From: Ostrinia nubilalis
Taxonomy: Eukaryota > Arthropoda > Insecta > Lepidoptera > Crambidae
Reading direction: 5' to 3'
Assembly: GCF_963855985.1 (NCBI RefSeq)
Contig: NC_087092.1
Coordinates: 9,796,001 to 9,860,000, forward strand
Length of the DNA: 64,000 nt
In this document: one piece after another, positions 1 to 10,898 of the stretch
How positions within the stretch are numbered: position 1 is the stretch's first letter
Layout: each line of letters begins with the position of its first letter
Program-made: the position numbers and the translations under genes
Notes under the pieces: generated by a model
The model's input: only the letters and a program-made list of their open reading frames with translations
Database searches by the model: none
What the model was told of the DNA's origin: nothing

Positions 1-2332
1 CATGCCATCATTTTTAAAATAGCTGCCACGGTATTACTCAGAGCATGCGCAGCATACTTCACCCTCATCTTAGTTTTGAATGTTGGATTTACAATGGTAC
101 TATTCAGTTTTTTAATATTTAAAAAATTTCTGTTGTGTTCTTCTGCAACTACCTTCGCTATATTCCTTATTGTTTTTTTTTGCATTTTGTAACTGTCGCC
201 AAAGCCTCTTCTCTTTAATTGTAAATGTTGATGAAGTGTCTGTAATAAAAACATTTCCATTAGTAAAAAAAAACAACATTAAAGCAAATTGAATTGAATA
301 TTGGTTTATTAATCAGCAATTTTACTTAGTTTTTTAAATTAGGTATGTTTTATCTTACCTTTCATTTCAATGTTTTTCTTAGGTCTTTTATAACTGTGGA
401 CTAATATTTCTGCCTGTGCATCTTGATGGCAAATGTTTTTATCATCTGAAATATTATAAATATGCAAATTAGTTTAAAATTTATTTTGTTGTTTTATGAA
501 ACATATTATTTCCAAATCAATCAATCATTATCAAGTTTTAAAAAAATGCAAAGACAGGATAATGATAGCTCTTCTCATAAAATATGAAGCGTGGGCCCAC
601 CTTCAATAACAATGACATAATATTAAATTAAAGGCATTTAGAGGTTTTAATGTTCTGCATTCTGGATGCGGTCTGCGGGTATGTCAAGACAATCTGTAAG
701 TGGTCGTGATAAGGCAATCAGTCACGTGTGCTTTGCGTTCTTTGTTCGTATCCGCACGGTCAAATCGCATTAATATAAAATGTACAGAAACCTAGAATGT
801 TGTACATATAAGTTCATTTTGACCTGACTGCAGACTGCAGAACGCATCCAGGGTGGCATTCTTTAGTTTGAGGGAAGGCATATTTTAGAAGGTAAATAAT
901 TAGTTTGTACACTTACCATGAGTAATGGGTTTATAGGTCATATGTTCTGGTGCATTGGAAGTAGAAGGAAGAGGTTCAAAAGTTGTTTTCGCAGAAATAC
1001 CAGAATCTGGTATATCCACAGCTCCCAAACATGTTGAATTTAGTTGTTTGGTTGTAGTTGTAAGGGGAACTGAAAGCAGATAATGAAATGTGAATTGGGT
1101 AATAAAATGTCATGTTCTTACCCAACTTTAGGGTACAATCAGTCTAGTACATGTCTTGCTCACATTAAAAATTACTAGCTTATAAATATTATTAAACTAG
1201 CTGACCTGGCTAATTAATGTAGATTGCCTAAAATTTTTCAAATTGGTCCGGTACTTTTTTTGAAGAATTTGTATTACACAAATTACTAAAGTCCCTCTAA
1301 CTCAACACACATTCTAAGCTAAATTGTGTTACGAGTGGGTTTACTACAATATTCAAGCTGTGGGGTTCTAACCCGCACTTTAGGCTATCTTGGCTCGAGT
1401 TACGGAGCCGATCAAATACAAACAAACAATTAAATATTTCCTTTTTATATGATTAGTATAATTTTAGATAAACATACCTCGTTCAACTGGATTTGACTTC
1501 TTTGGAATGCAATATGAATGATCATAAAGAACTGTAACAAAGTATAGATATAATTAATAATTGAAATTATATATTATTTATTGATAAGCATACAACACAT
1601 GTTTGTGGTTACAAAGAAAGAACCTTGTTAAATTGCATTCGGTTGGTTTGTTTTGGAAACCAAAGAAAATTAATTAAGACATCTAAATAATTCAGAAAAA
1701 TTGATAGATAGTAAATTAAATTTAAAAAAAATAATTGAAGTCATCATCATACCTGTCTTGAGGTTTTCTTTATTGGAGTCTTTTACATGAAGAGGAAACT
1801 CTGTCAAAACTTCATCTGGCAAGATGGGATTGCTCAATTCCAGTGTTGGAATAGCTGAGTTCTTCAGCCGAGTTCCTTTGGCATTGAAGGATTCAGGAGT
1901 GAAGTGCCCACCACAAACAAACTTCAGTTGGTGTAACTTTTCAATAGGTACATATGCTAAGTCTTCTAAGCCAGCATTTTTAACCCACATTCGACAACTG
2001 AAATAAGAAATACCTATTAGAAAAGAAAAAGAATAACAAACTGAAATTTATTCATCAACTAATTTCTTTTAGTATTGTTATGCAATTCATTTGCAGAGTA
2101 CGAAACAAAATACTGAAATTAAAAATTGGTTATGGTTATTTACTGTATGATTAAAAATATTAATCCCAGCCTTTAAGTTTACACAATCAGTAAAATTATC
2201 TTGTAATAAATGAGTGTTATTAGAAACTCACCGGTCAGAATCCAGAGGAAACCTACTCAAAAGTAAGGGTGATCCACCACGACTTCGCCTCTTATTACAA
2301 ATAACGCACTTCTTGTTGTTTCTACTCTCCAT
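1..2332 (-). CDS. THAP zinc-finger gene, P-element-transposase related, six exons, 3' part off window
   Basis: I assembled this gene from splice signals on the minus strand. The exons are 2232-2332 (ATG at 2332), 1753-1997, 1478-1531, 917-1069, 359-445 and 239 to beyond base 1. Every intron has GT..AG ends and the phases agree. The N-terminus is a complete THAP module: C9-x2-C12, W38, C62-x2-H65, then AIPTL. THAP modules bind DNA through one zinc ion. Exon 3 encodes DHSY, which fits the HCF-1-binding motif (D/E)HxY found in several THAP proteins. The last exon encodes a stretch with KMRVKYAAHALSNTVAA, like the region after the coiled coil in P-element/THAP9-type proteins. In that exon a 9-T run (173-181) joins two frames; with eight bases the frame would stay open to the window edge. 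It could be a domesticated transposase, a host regulator or a decaying copy. Confidence 0.8.
1195..1436. repeat. Degenerate LINE 3'-tail fragments in THAP intron 3
   Basis: It starts with ACTAGCTGACCTGGC, contains a GGTCCGGTACTTTTT block and ends near a short CAAA run. This order is usual in lepidopteran RTE-type LINE tails. It lies wholly in the intron between exons at 917-1069 and 1478-1531. It is strongly diverged, so the family call is tentative. Confidence 0.35.
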
Positions 2333-3862
2333 TATCAGTAGAAGCCTAAAATGAAATAGGTATTAATTAAACAAAGCCTATAATTTCTCTCCAACCAGTG
2401 TCAATGCCCTGGTTCATGCATTTACCAGTTTTGAAAGTACATTTACATTTTCATCACATAGGGTTGTTTTTAATGAAAAATAGATTTGTAATAGATGTAA
2501 TATTTCAAGTAAGTAGATAACATACCCATTAAACAGAAAAGTAAATAAGAGTTTAAACTTCTGTAGAAGTTGAAACACAGCTTATTTAAAAGAGTCTCTA
2601 TCTCACAAAAAACATAACACTGAACAGCAAACTTTATCACGCCCGATACGGAGGAACTTAATCAACTCAACGTAAACGACAGAAAAGTTTATTTACAGTA
2701 ATATTGCACCAAATCTGAGAAAATAACTTCACACGAATCAATTCGCCGGTTAAAAACTCAAACTCAATTGACAGACATTTTTTTTCATTTGTCAAACTAA
2801 CAATACTACCAACATAAGGACACTAACAATTATTTTTAGTATGGTGGTATTGATCCGCGGGTTCCCCTGCTGTAGTGAAATCAATCCAAAATGCACTTTA
2901 TTGCTTAAGGGATAAGGTTGTATATCAATTGCTACATATAGAGACTAGTTTTTGAATGAGAAGTGTCTACCCACTGGGAGTCGCGTTTGACGTTTGACAA
3001 GTCGACGACTAAAGATTGTCTATGGTTTTCTGATGACACGACAAAGTTTTTTTTATAATATAACTGGCATTGGAATTAATTATTTGACCTTTATCGCTTG
3101 TCGCAGCGATATACCTGCACTCGACGATTTAATATCGTAATTTCTTTTGTGTTCTCAATTAATGTATGATTTGCCTTTGAGAATCAGCTGGATAAGTTTG
3201 CAATGGGCATTGTTCGCTACACTGGACAGCTGCTAGACAGCTGCTCAAATATTATTAGGTCTGGCAACTCAGAACACTTGGTCGCCATGACTCATGACGA
3301 GTTCTTGGCGGGAAAGTGAAACGATAAGTTATTGTTTTGATAATTCCTAAAATTTGTGTTTATGCAAATAAATGTATGTGATAGTGAAGTTAATATACCT
3401 ATTACATAGCAGTTACAGTTAGTTTAGTGAAACTCAAGGTAAGCAGAGGAATATCTTTTATCATGCGTTTCATAATTTTGAGTGCTTACAAACTAAAACG
3501 GGAGCCAGAAACTATTTATAGAGATAAATGGCAATACGTAGGTCGTAGACGCGAGGTCCAAATGGCGTGGGCATCTTATCACTATTAAGCAAATATTTTA
3601 CATCATGCGATAGCTAATAAAAATATCTATTGGTAGAAGTAGAAAACAGATACAAGTTTCATGCATTTTATGGGAGTAAGAATGGATTTATGTAGAAAAA
3701 AATGACCTTTTTAACTTCTTTTCCAACACAAGAAAAACCAGGTCCTTAAAGATGTTTTATTTGCATTGTATTATTAGTATTTGAATATTATATTCTACAA
3801 CACGAATGTACATTTATTAGTCTACCGTCTATTAGTTCCGACGTTATTGTTGAACAAAGATA
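2333..3862. other. Region upstream of the THAP gene; no gene seen
   Basis: No convincing coding exon on either strand. It must contain the THAP gene promoter, but no clear core motif can be singled out. Three CAGCTG E-boxes lie within about 60 bases (3180-3245). Near 3528-3573 there is a fragment related to the MITE at 22035-22225 (shared GGCAATACGTAG and CGCGAGGTCCAAATG). Confidence 0.4.
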
Positions 3863-4101
3863 CTACCCGTTTGCGATAAGTTTGCCGGTCCGTGGAATGC
3901 GCGTCCCCTCCCCCAAATGCGATTAAACGCAATTTGCTAGTGATTAAACGCAATTAAGTGTTTTATTTTACAAAAATACACAATTTTTATCAATATTATT
4001 AAATAAAAAATATTTTCAGTATAGTTTGCTATTTAAAGTTATAGACGCATTCCTTCGAGTGACGTTTTATCGCCAGCGGCAAACTTATCGCGAACGGATA
4101 G
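3863..4101. mobile_element. TA-flanked MITE, 239 bp
   Basis: The ends form terminal inverted repeats of about 24 bases with two mismatches: CTACCCGTTTGCGATAAGTT on the left and its near complement on the right. TA flanks both sides (3861-3862 and 4102-4103), which suggests a Tc1/mariner-type non-autonomous element. There is no coding capacity inside. Confidence 0.7.
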
Positions 4102-4271
4102 TACCTTTAGAGTTAAGATAGATATTTCCACGCGTTCGAAGTCGCGGGCACAGTTAGTAAAAAATATAAATGTTATTTTTTTACTGTTTAGAGCAGTTTT
4201 TTGTAGCAGCCCCTCTAGACAAGTGGCAAAATGTGACAGTTATATTGTCGAAAAATGGTCAAAAGGCCTTT

Positions 4272-4395
4272 TTAGGGTTCCGTAGTCCTTACAAGGAACC
4301 CTTATAGTTTCGATATGTCTGTCTGTCTGTCCGAGGTTTTGCTTGAAAACTGTTGGCACTAGAGAGGTGTAATTTTGTGGAGGTATGTATACTTA
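4272..4395 (+). repeat. Left half of a conserved lepidopteran repeat (GGTTCCGT type)
   Basis: It contains the TTAGGGTTCCGTAGT..AAGGAACCC block, a TCTGTCTGTCTGTC run and GAGGTGTAATTTTGTGG. I recognise this arrangement as a repeat widespread in moth and butterfly genomes. It is cut at the TA of 4394-4395; the continuation is found 2 kb further on, at 6414. Confidence 0.65.
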
Positions 4396-5082
4396 TAGTC
4401 TTTTTCACGTAAGATGATCCGTATGACACTTCAAGGTTATCCATATTACGCATACTACATATGCAGAATATTTTTGAAAAAATATTTGTATTTTATTAGC
4501 AATATGATAAAAAAAGAAAACTACCTTGTCTTGAAATATATAGTAAAATCTGAGTCTATTGATTATATTTTAATTAAATACGATGTAAAAATATTTTTTA
4601 TTTAATGTACGCAATGTGTGAAACGGAATACATTTAGTGCTGGGGTATTTCTTGTATAATAAAATCGATTATTTCCGCGGTTCATTAATCGATTGCAGTG
4701 AATTCTTAGTTATTAAAAACATCACAAAAATCAACTATATTTTTCGATTATTGACTTTAATAAACGCATTAAAAATAAATTAATGGTTTTTAATTTAAAG
4801 AAACAAAACCAGTACTTTTTAGGAATCGTTTTTTTGAACACGAACCATGAAATTTGAATATTATCATTAAAAAATTGTTACAATAATATTTGTTATTAAA
4901 AAAAACATGTTTTTTTTGTTAAATAACACCTATACAAAATATTTCTCTAAAAGTAGGTTTTACTAAATCTCCGAAAAAAATCGATTGATAAATCGCTATG
5001 GTTTAGTTATGTGACATCTCTAAATCTTTCAAACTCGAAACGTCATACGGATCATCTTAGGTGTCTTAGGTGAAAAAGACTA
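4396..5082. mobile_element. TA-flanked MITE, 687 bp, inserted in the conserved repeat
   Basis: The terminal inverted repeats are TAGTCTTTTTCAC followed by TAAGATGATCCGTATGAC on the left. The complement lies on the right with a short extra GTGTCTTAG duplication between the two blocks. TA lies at 4394-4395 and 5083-5084. The interior is very AT-rich with no protein signature. It abuts the mariner element at 5085, sharing one TA. Confidence 0.75.
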
Positions 5083-5227
5083 TAGTCGGTTCATAAGTTC
5101 TGTCACATGTTTATTGTGAAATAATTGATACTATATTTGTTTTTACGGTAATCATTTATACACCGATAGAAAGACACTAAAACAAAGATTTTATGTTTAT
5201 AAAAAATATTTAAAATTTTCCTCACAA

Positions 5228-5760
5228 TTATGAATACAAGGGTTTCAAACTGCGCTGTCAGAGATCTCTAGAAACACGAGCGAGTTTCGTAGCAATATCG
5301 GCGGCTGGTTTAATACAGGATGCCTTGAGGGACTCCAAATCAGTATGAGGCATAGAGCAGGCCTTCCTCTCCAAATGTTACCATATTTTGTAATCCAACT
5401 GATTAGAGTCTGGACTGGATGAGGGCCAGATTTCGTGCCGGCTGAGGTCAATTTTACGCCCTACGAGCGGGTTTTGCGCGCTTTTCGCTCTATGAGCCGG
5501 CGCAGAATGCTACTATCTCAGTGTCTGTTATTGGGCATGATATGTGATATACGTTCCATAAGCTTTGTGAGAACTGAATTTCGATACAGGACGGCATTCT
5601 TTTTTATGCCTTTCATGCAAAAAATAACCCAAAAAAGCCCAAATTTGAGACATGCTACCAAACCTTGAGTGACGATAAAAGCTGGCCTAGCTGGACAGCC
5701 GAAATTAAGCTGGTGCTTCTTCATTGATGTACGCATCATTTTGTTTTTTGTAACTCTCTG
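5228..5760 (-). pseudogene. Mariner transposase remnant
   Basis: In one minus frame near 5340-5420 the residues read WPSSSPDSNQLDYKIW, a close variant of the mariner motif WPPSSPDLNPLDY that surrounds the third catalytic acid. After a stop it continues with LERKACSMPHTDLESLKAS, as expected for the mariner C-terminus. Upstream (5518-5739) another frame reads MKGIKKNAVLYRNSVL, like the segment before the catalytic core end. In-frame stops and at least one frame change break it. It lies inside the TIR-bounded element at 5085-6413, which confirms the assignment. Confidence 0.8.
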
Positions 5761-5777
5761 TCATGGTTAAAAAAGTA

Positions 5778-5880
5778 TGTTTATATCCGTTGTCTAGTAC
5801 CCATAGTACAAACTTTGCTTAGTTTGGGACTAGAAGCGCAGTGTAAAATGTCCAAGGGTATTTATTATTATATTATATTT
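5778..5880 (+). mobile_element. SINE 3' body fragment nested in the mariner
   Basis: It reads TATATCCGTTGTCTAGTACC, CATAGTACAAAC and TTTGCTTAGTTTGGGACTAG, ending in a TATTTATTATTATATTAT tail. The same body, diverged, follows the tRNA-like head at 60852-61097 in this window. The tRNA-like head is missing here, so it is a 5'-truncated copy. Confidence 0.65.
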
Positions 5881-6413
5881 TGTTCAATCTCTGGTCTTTT
5901 AAACGCGCATCCAAGTATTTTTTTATTTTTATTCAAAAAGTTTGAAGACTTGAGTCTTTATAAATACCAATTTCACCCTGGTTCTGCTTAAGCCTACCTC
6001 TAGGACAGGCAAAGTCTGCTAACGCATGGGATTTTTTTGAGTTCGCGCCTTCGCAGCTTTTAACGACGCTGGAGTCCTAACTGTGCGAGGACAATTGCTT
6101 TTGTATTATGTCTTCTACACTTAAAACTTCATTATATCGTTTGATGAAACGATAAACGTAAAATTGATATTCAATTCAAAATTTTCAGCACATTGAAAAT
6201 CTGCTTTGGCGCGTAACCGCACCAATGCAGCGTAATAACTGCAGTTCGGTATTCTTTAAGCGTCCATTACATATGTATTTAAAAACAAATGAAATTCAAA
6301 ATAGGTACATTTTTATTTCGTTAAATATTGTAAATTCTAATTCAATAAATATTTTTGAGACCTTCATTCAAAATTCAAAAGTAATGATTATGTGACAGAA
6401 CTTATGACCAGAC

Positions 6414-6860
6414 TAGGTATTAATCACGCCGACAAAACGGTAAAATAAAAAATATCAAAAAAAATTTTTTAGGGTAGCTCCCCTACATGTAGTGGTGGGG
6501 ATATTTTTATTTTCATCTTCTACCCCATCGTGTTGGGTATCGTTGGATAGGTCTTTCAAAATGGCTTAGGGGTTTCTAAGACAATTTTTCCATTTAGGTA
6601 TTTGTTTGCAAATTATTAAAGTTTAAAGTGCCAATTTTTGTTCGAATAGGGCGTCCCCCCCCCCCCTCTAAAAACTAAACTGTTGGCTTGAAAAATTCGC
6701 GATAATACTGCTTTCTATGAACTTTCAAGGAAAACTATAACGGTTAAGATACATCAGTTAGTTTAAGAGTAATAGTAATAATAGTCATTTAACTCGTGTA
6801 TTATAAAATTTCGTAACTAGTAAAAATTATTTACAAGAAAATATTAAAAGTGGCTTTAGA
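6414..6860 (+). repeat. Right half of the conserved lepidopteran repeat
   Basis: It continues the repeat broken at 4395: CGCCGACAAAACGGTAAAAT, a TTTTTTAGGGTAGCTCCCCT block, GGGTATCGTTGGATAGGTCT, a C run at 6654-6667 and AGGAAAACTATAACGGTTAA. Order and orientation match the left half, so the MITE and mariner between them are later insertions. Confidence 0.65.
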
Positions 6861-7473
6861 TGAAGACACGCACTTGGCTCATTTTTATTGTATGGAGTTA
6901 CCAACGGATTCGATTTTTGATTCGATCAAAAAGTGCTATTTGTCTAGACCTACTGTACTGAATTGTAGATAGGTATTACCAATTTTTTTTAATATTAATT
7001 ATTTTGTTTTTAGTATGCCTTGTTTCTTTTGTTTTAGCGTTTGTACTTTTAAGGATGTATTTTTTGTTAGTGGGCATGTTTAGCTTTTTTGAGAGATGAG
7101 ATCTGCGACATATGAATTTCTGAATATAGCCAGCAAAAGGGCACTACTTAGCTACAACACCCCACACCACAAATATCCGTTTCACCATGGATATTTTGTA
7201 AATTATTATTATTAATGGGCATTTTTGTGGGCAAACCCCATAATATGAAAGAAAAAATAACTGTGAATAAGAAATTAAAAAGTGTTGATTCGAATACTAT
7301 AAAATTACAAGACCAACATCCGAATTAAAAAAAAATCCTTTACTAAAAGAGCATGCCGATGCAAAAGGTTATTATGGTATTAAAGGTATGCTTTTTTTAT
7401 TTATTTAGTAGTTATTTTATTGTTTAAAGCTTTTATTTTGAGCAGCAATCCATTTTTATCACTTTATCAATGA
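6861..7473. other. AT-rich spacer without recognised features
   Basis: No coding exon, RNA gene or clear repeat boundary is visible here. Confidence 0.4.
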
Positions 7474-7600
7474 ACTAGCTGTGCCCGCGACTTCGTCCGC
7501 GTGGAATAATGACTTTGGGTAGGCACTTTTAATAATTTAGTCTAATTATTTTACAAATAGCTTTTGCCCGCGACGTCGTCCGCGGAGAAGACGAAAACGT
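7474..7600 (+). repeat. Two LINE-tail starts of the TGCCCGCGACTTCGTCCGCG family
   Basis: CTAGCTGTGCCCGCGACTTC at 7477 and a diverged second start (TTTTGCCCGCGACGTCGTCC) at about 7564. This motif opens a very common lepidopteran repeat tied to RTE-type LINE 3' ends. The remainder of each copy is short and diverged. Confidence 0.55.
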
Positions 7601-7939
7601 TCTCATACGATTTTTAAATGTTTTAACGTTATTATCTAAATGTTTGAATACTTATAAAATATAAAAATCTTAGAGGTTAAATAAACATGAAAATAAAATT
7701 TCCTCTATTTTATGAATATGCAGCTCGGCCTTTGATCGGTGGTATTATCTTTTTACAACGAAATCGAAAACTACACCTACCGCAGTATTATTGGTAAACT
7801 TTTATTTTTATTTTCCTACGGGTGCTAGAATCACCAAGCTTCTAGCATGCCACTGGCCGTGGGAGAAGGAGCTCTTCCTCAAGACTACTCCCACTACCTC
7901 AAGGGCCTCCGCCAAAACTCTCGCGCGAAAATGAGTTTA
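7601..7939. other. Spacer without recognised gene
   Basis: The last 100 bases are more GC-rich (CCACTGGCCGTGGGAGAAGG) and could be a fragment of an old element. I see no supported function. Confidence 0.3.
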
Positions 7940-8045
7940 TGTATATGTTACGGTTAATGTGATAAATTGAAAATTATTAATAATAACCGGTTATTATGAA
8001 TAATTCCCGACAGTCGCGGTAAAAGTGATAAATTAATCACATTTA
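7940..8045 (+). repeat. Left arm of a widely spaced inverted repeat (partner 12620-12719)
   Basis: GTATATGTTACGGTTAATGT, then GATAAATTGAAAATTATTAA and AATAACCGGTTATTATGAAT. The partner at 12620-12719 is the reverse complement of this block with scattered differences. In both, GTATATGTTACGG is the outermost part, as expected for the two ends of one transposon about 4.8 kb long. Two separate insertions of one short element in opposite directions would look the same. Confidence 0.5.
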
Positions 8046-8163
8046 ACAGTGATTATTTAATAATTCAGCCTTAGTACTAACAAATTTCATAAAAGAGAAC
8101 AACATCTTGTGTACGTGTTCGTGTACAGCCAAACTTTTGAACGTTTTGATATCATATATTAAT

Positions 8164-9875
8164 ACAGGGTGTTTGGCGCATCGTGTGCCAAAATGATTTA
8201 GCAGATAGAATGGGTCATTTCCTATATTTTCAGCCCCCATAACACGTTCCATGCCAGGCGGCTACTTTTATATTATTTTTTTTAGTAATTTCACCAAAAT
8301 ACCCAAATCGCATCATTTAATTTCGATTAAAAAAAAAACTACTAGGCGTAGCCTCAAAGTAAATATTTTGTTTTGACGTGCATTGATGTAGGGTTGCATC
8401 AAATCTAAATTTACTGGCAAATATCATCTAGTTTTTTTTAAATTCAGCTTTGAAGTTTTCCGAAAAGTTAAAAATGGACTGAACATTTAAGTTTACATGG
8501 CTATAAAAAAATAAATAAAAGAGATAGCGATCTTCGGATTTTATCAAAACTTCTCTAGTCTATCCCCATTCAAACGGTATACTAATCTTATTTAAATAAT
8601 AACAATAACTTCACAAATTCCTTAAATTAGTGCATTGACTCTACTCGGACTGATTTGCGAAATGTGTGTTTATAGCCCCTTTTTGTGTGAATAGCACGTT
8701 ATTAAACACCTAACAGGTAAAAATTATTTATCTTATGCAATGTAAAAACCTTTTCCTTATCGTTTTTCAATGTGGATTTCTTGAATTTAAAGACGAAAAT
8801 AATTATTTGGTCGTTTATTAATTATTACAAATTTAGTTCAAAATGACCGCCTCGGCAACGTATACACTCATGACATCTTCTTCTAATTTTGACTATTGTC
8901 GTATGCAGCCACATTTCTCTTTTTATTACTACAAAGACGTTTTCTACTCGTGGATTAGAAGAGATGGCCCTATACAGTGGCCTGCACATTACCCAGACCT
9001 AATTCCGTTAGATTTTTACATCTGGGGACGAGCTAAAGAACTGGTGTACGTAACGGATTCAAACAATAGAAGAACTACAACAATGAATAAAAAACGCCTT
9101 TGTAGTAATAAAAAGAGAAATGTGGCTGCATACGACAACAGTCGAAATTAGAAGAAGATGTCGTGAGTGTATTACATACGTTGCCGAGGCGGTCATTTTG
9201 AACTAAATTTGTAATAATTAATAAACGATCAAAATAATTATTTTCGTCTTTAAATTCAAGAAATCCACATTGAAAAACGATAGGGAAAAGGTTTTTACAT
9301 TGCATAAGATAAATAATTTTTACCTGTTAGGTGTTTAATAACGTGCTATTACACAAAAAGGGGCTATAAACATAAATTTCGCAAATCAGTCCGAGTAGAG
9401 TCAAAGCACTAATTTAAGGAATTTGTGAAGTTATTGTTATTATTTAAATAAGATTAGTATACCGTTTGAATGGGGATAGACTAGAGAAGTTTTGATAAAA
9501 TCCGAAGATCGCTATCTCTTTTATTTATTTTTTTATAGCCATGTAAACTTAAATGTTCAGTCCATTTTTAACTTTTCGGAAAACTTCAAAGCTGAATTAA
9601 AAAAAAACTAGATGATATTTGCCCGTAAATTTAGATTTGATGCAACCCTACATCAATGCACGTCAAAACAAAATATTTACTTTGAGGCTACGCCTAGTAG
9701 TTTTTTTTTAAATCGAAATTAAATGATGCGATTTGGGTATTTTGGTGAAATTACTAAAAAAATTAATATAAAAGTAGCCGCCTGGCATGGAACGTGTTAT
9801 GGGGGCTGAAAATATAGGAAATGACCCATTCTATCCGCCAAATCATTTTGGCACACGATGCGCCAAACACCCTGT
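8164..9875. mobile_element. Long foldback element, 1712 bp, arms about 780 bp
   Basis: Bases 8164-8943 are repeated in inverted orientation at about 9092-9875 with few mismatches. The tips are ACAGGGTGTTTGGCGCATCG on both sides, next to TA-containing flanks. The 148-base loop between the arms is the only single-copy part and carries a transposase fragment. On the two strands this yields near-identical spurious reading frames. Confidence 0.85.
8951..9079 (+). pseudogene. Transposase C-terminal fragment in the foldback loop
   Basis: The frame reads WIRRDGPIQWPAHYPDL followed by IPLDFYIWGRAKELVY. This matches the WPARSPDLxPLDFFLWG signature of insect DDE transposases of the Tc1/mariner superfamily, around the third catalytic residue. 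Only about 43 codons remain; the frames on both sides run into the inverted arms. It shows the foldback derives from a coding transposon. Confidence 0.7.
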
Positions 9876-10898
9876 ATAATTTGACATAATGAGTTTGGAA
9901 TGTTTCTTGCATAATATTACTTTTCCATGATGCCTTTAACATAATGTTTTGATTTAAAGTGAAAAATAGGTTAAGGCTTGGTATTTCTGCTAAAGTAGGT
10001 ATTTCGCGCTGTCAAAATCTGCGCGCGCAATACTTCGCCGAAGACAGCGCGCCAAAGAGCTCTCGCGGCTACACAGTATAGAAATACGCAGTTTGGAAAT
10101 ACGCAGTTGGTTAGGTTAGGTTGACTTCCTTCCGTTCAAGCGTCACACTCACAGCACTTTCTAATACAAATCATATCCAAGTGATACAAATTAAAACAAC
10201 TTTCAAAATTTTTGGGAATATATTTTAGAATCGAATAAACATAGAATATAACTGCCAAAGTAAACACGGTTCAAAGAGGCGTGGCGTCACCCGACCTTCC
10301 GGAAGTTCCGCGCCGGCTAAAAGAGTTTCAAGATTACGTCACCCGACCTATCGGTAGATCCTCGGGAGCTTGAGCGATTGGAAAAACATTTTATGTACAG
10401 TTACTCGTAGCAGCGATTATTTAGAGCTTGGATAATAAATTAATTATAGTTGTTGCAATTCACAAAGCTTTGCATGTGGTTAATTACATTAATCAGTACA
10501 CGCATCAATTTTGTTCAGTCTTTTTGTTTATTAATAAATAAAAATATCATACTAAAATTGCATACAATGTAAATGTATTGGTCTGGGTGTTTTCTTTCCA
10601 TAATTTATGTATAACGTATGTACGGGGCTCTGTATCGAAAATCACTATGAGCAATAAGCATCACACACGGTTACCTGGAGTGCATTACCGCAGCAAAAAG
10701 CTTGCCATCTTAAATGAACGGTATAATATCGAGGTTTCGTCAGTACAGTTGCGAACAAAGGTGTTTGTGTAGTGTAGTTGAGTTGAGAGGTCAGATTATT
10801 GAAATAATAAAACGAACATTTTATTTTTTAAATACATTTTAAAAATAATTTACAATACAGATAACAATGAGAGGATGACATTGCAAGGTGGTGCCAGT
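9876..10898. other. Spacer without recognised gene
   Basis: It contains a GC-rich patch (10010-10070) and two similar GTCACCCGACCT blocks (10286 and 10339). A 64-codon open frame near 10578 has no recognisable domain. Confidence 0.35.

Larger units (their letters stand above)
5085..6413 (-). mobile_element. Mariner-type transposon, 1329 bp, decayed
   Basis: The ends match as inverted repeats sharing TCATAAGTTCTGTCACAT, with TA on both sides (5083-5084 and 6414-6415). The length is typical of a mariner. The transposase remnant runs on the minus strand and a SINE fragment is nested inside at 5778-5880. It is broken by stops and frameshifts and cannot be active. Confidence 0.85.

Noticed and set aside
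8843..9151. 102-codon open frame across the foldback centre
   Set aside because: It runs from one arm through the loop into the other arm. Only the loop part resembles a protein.
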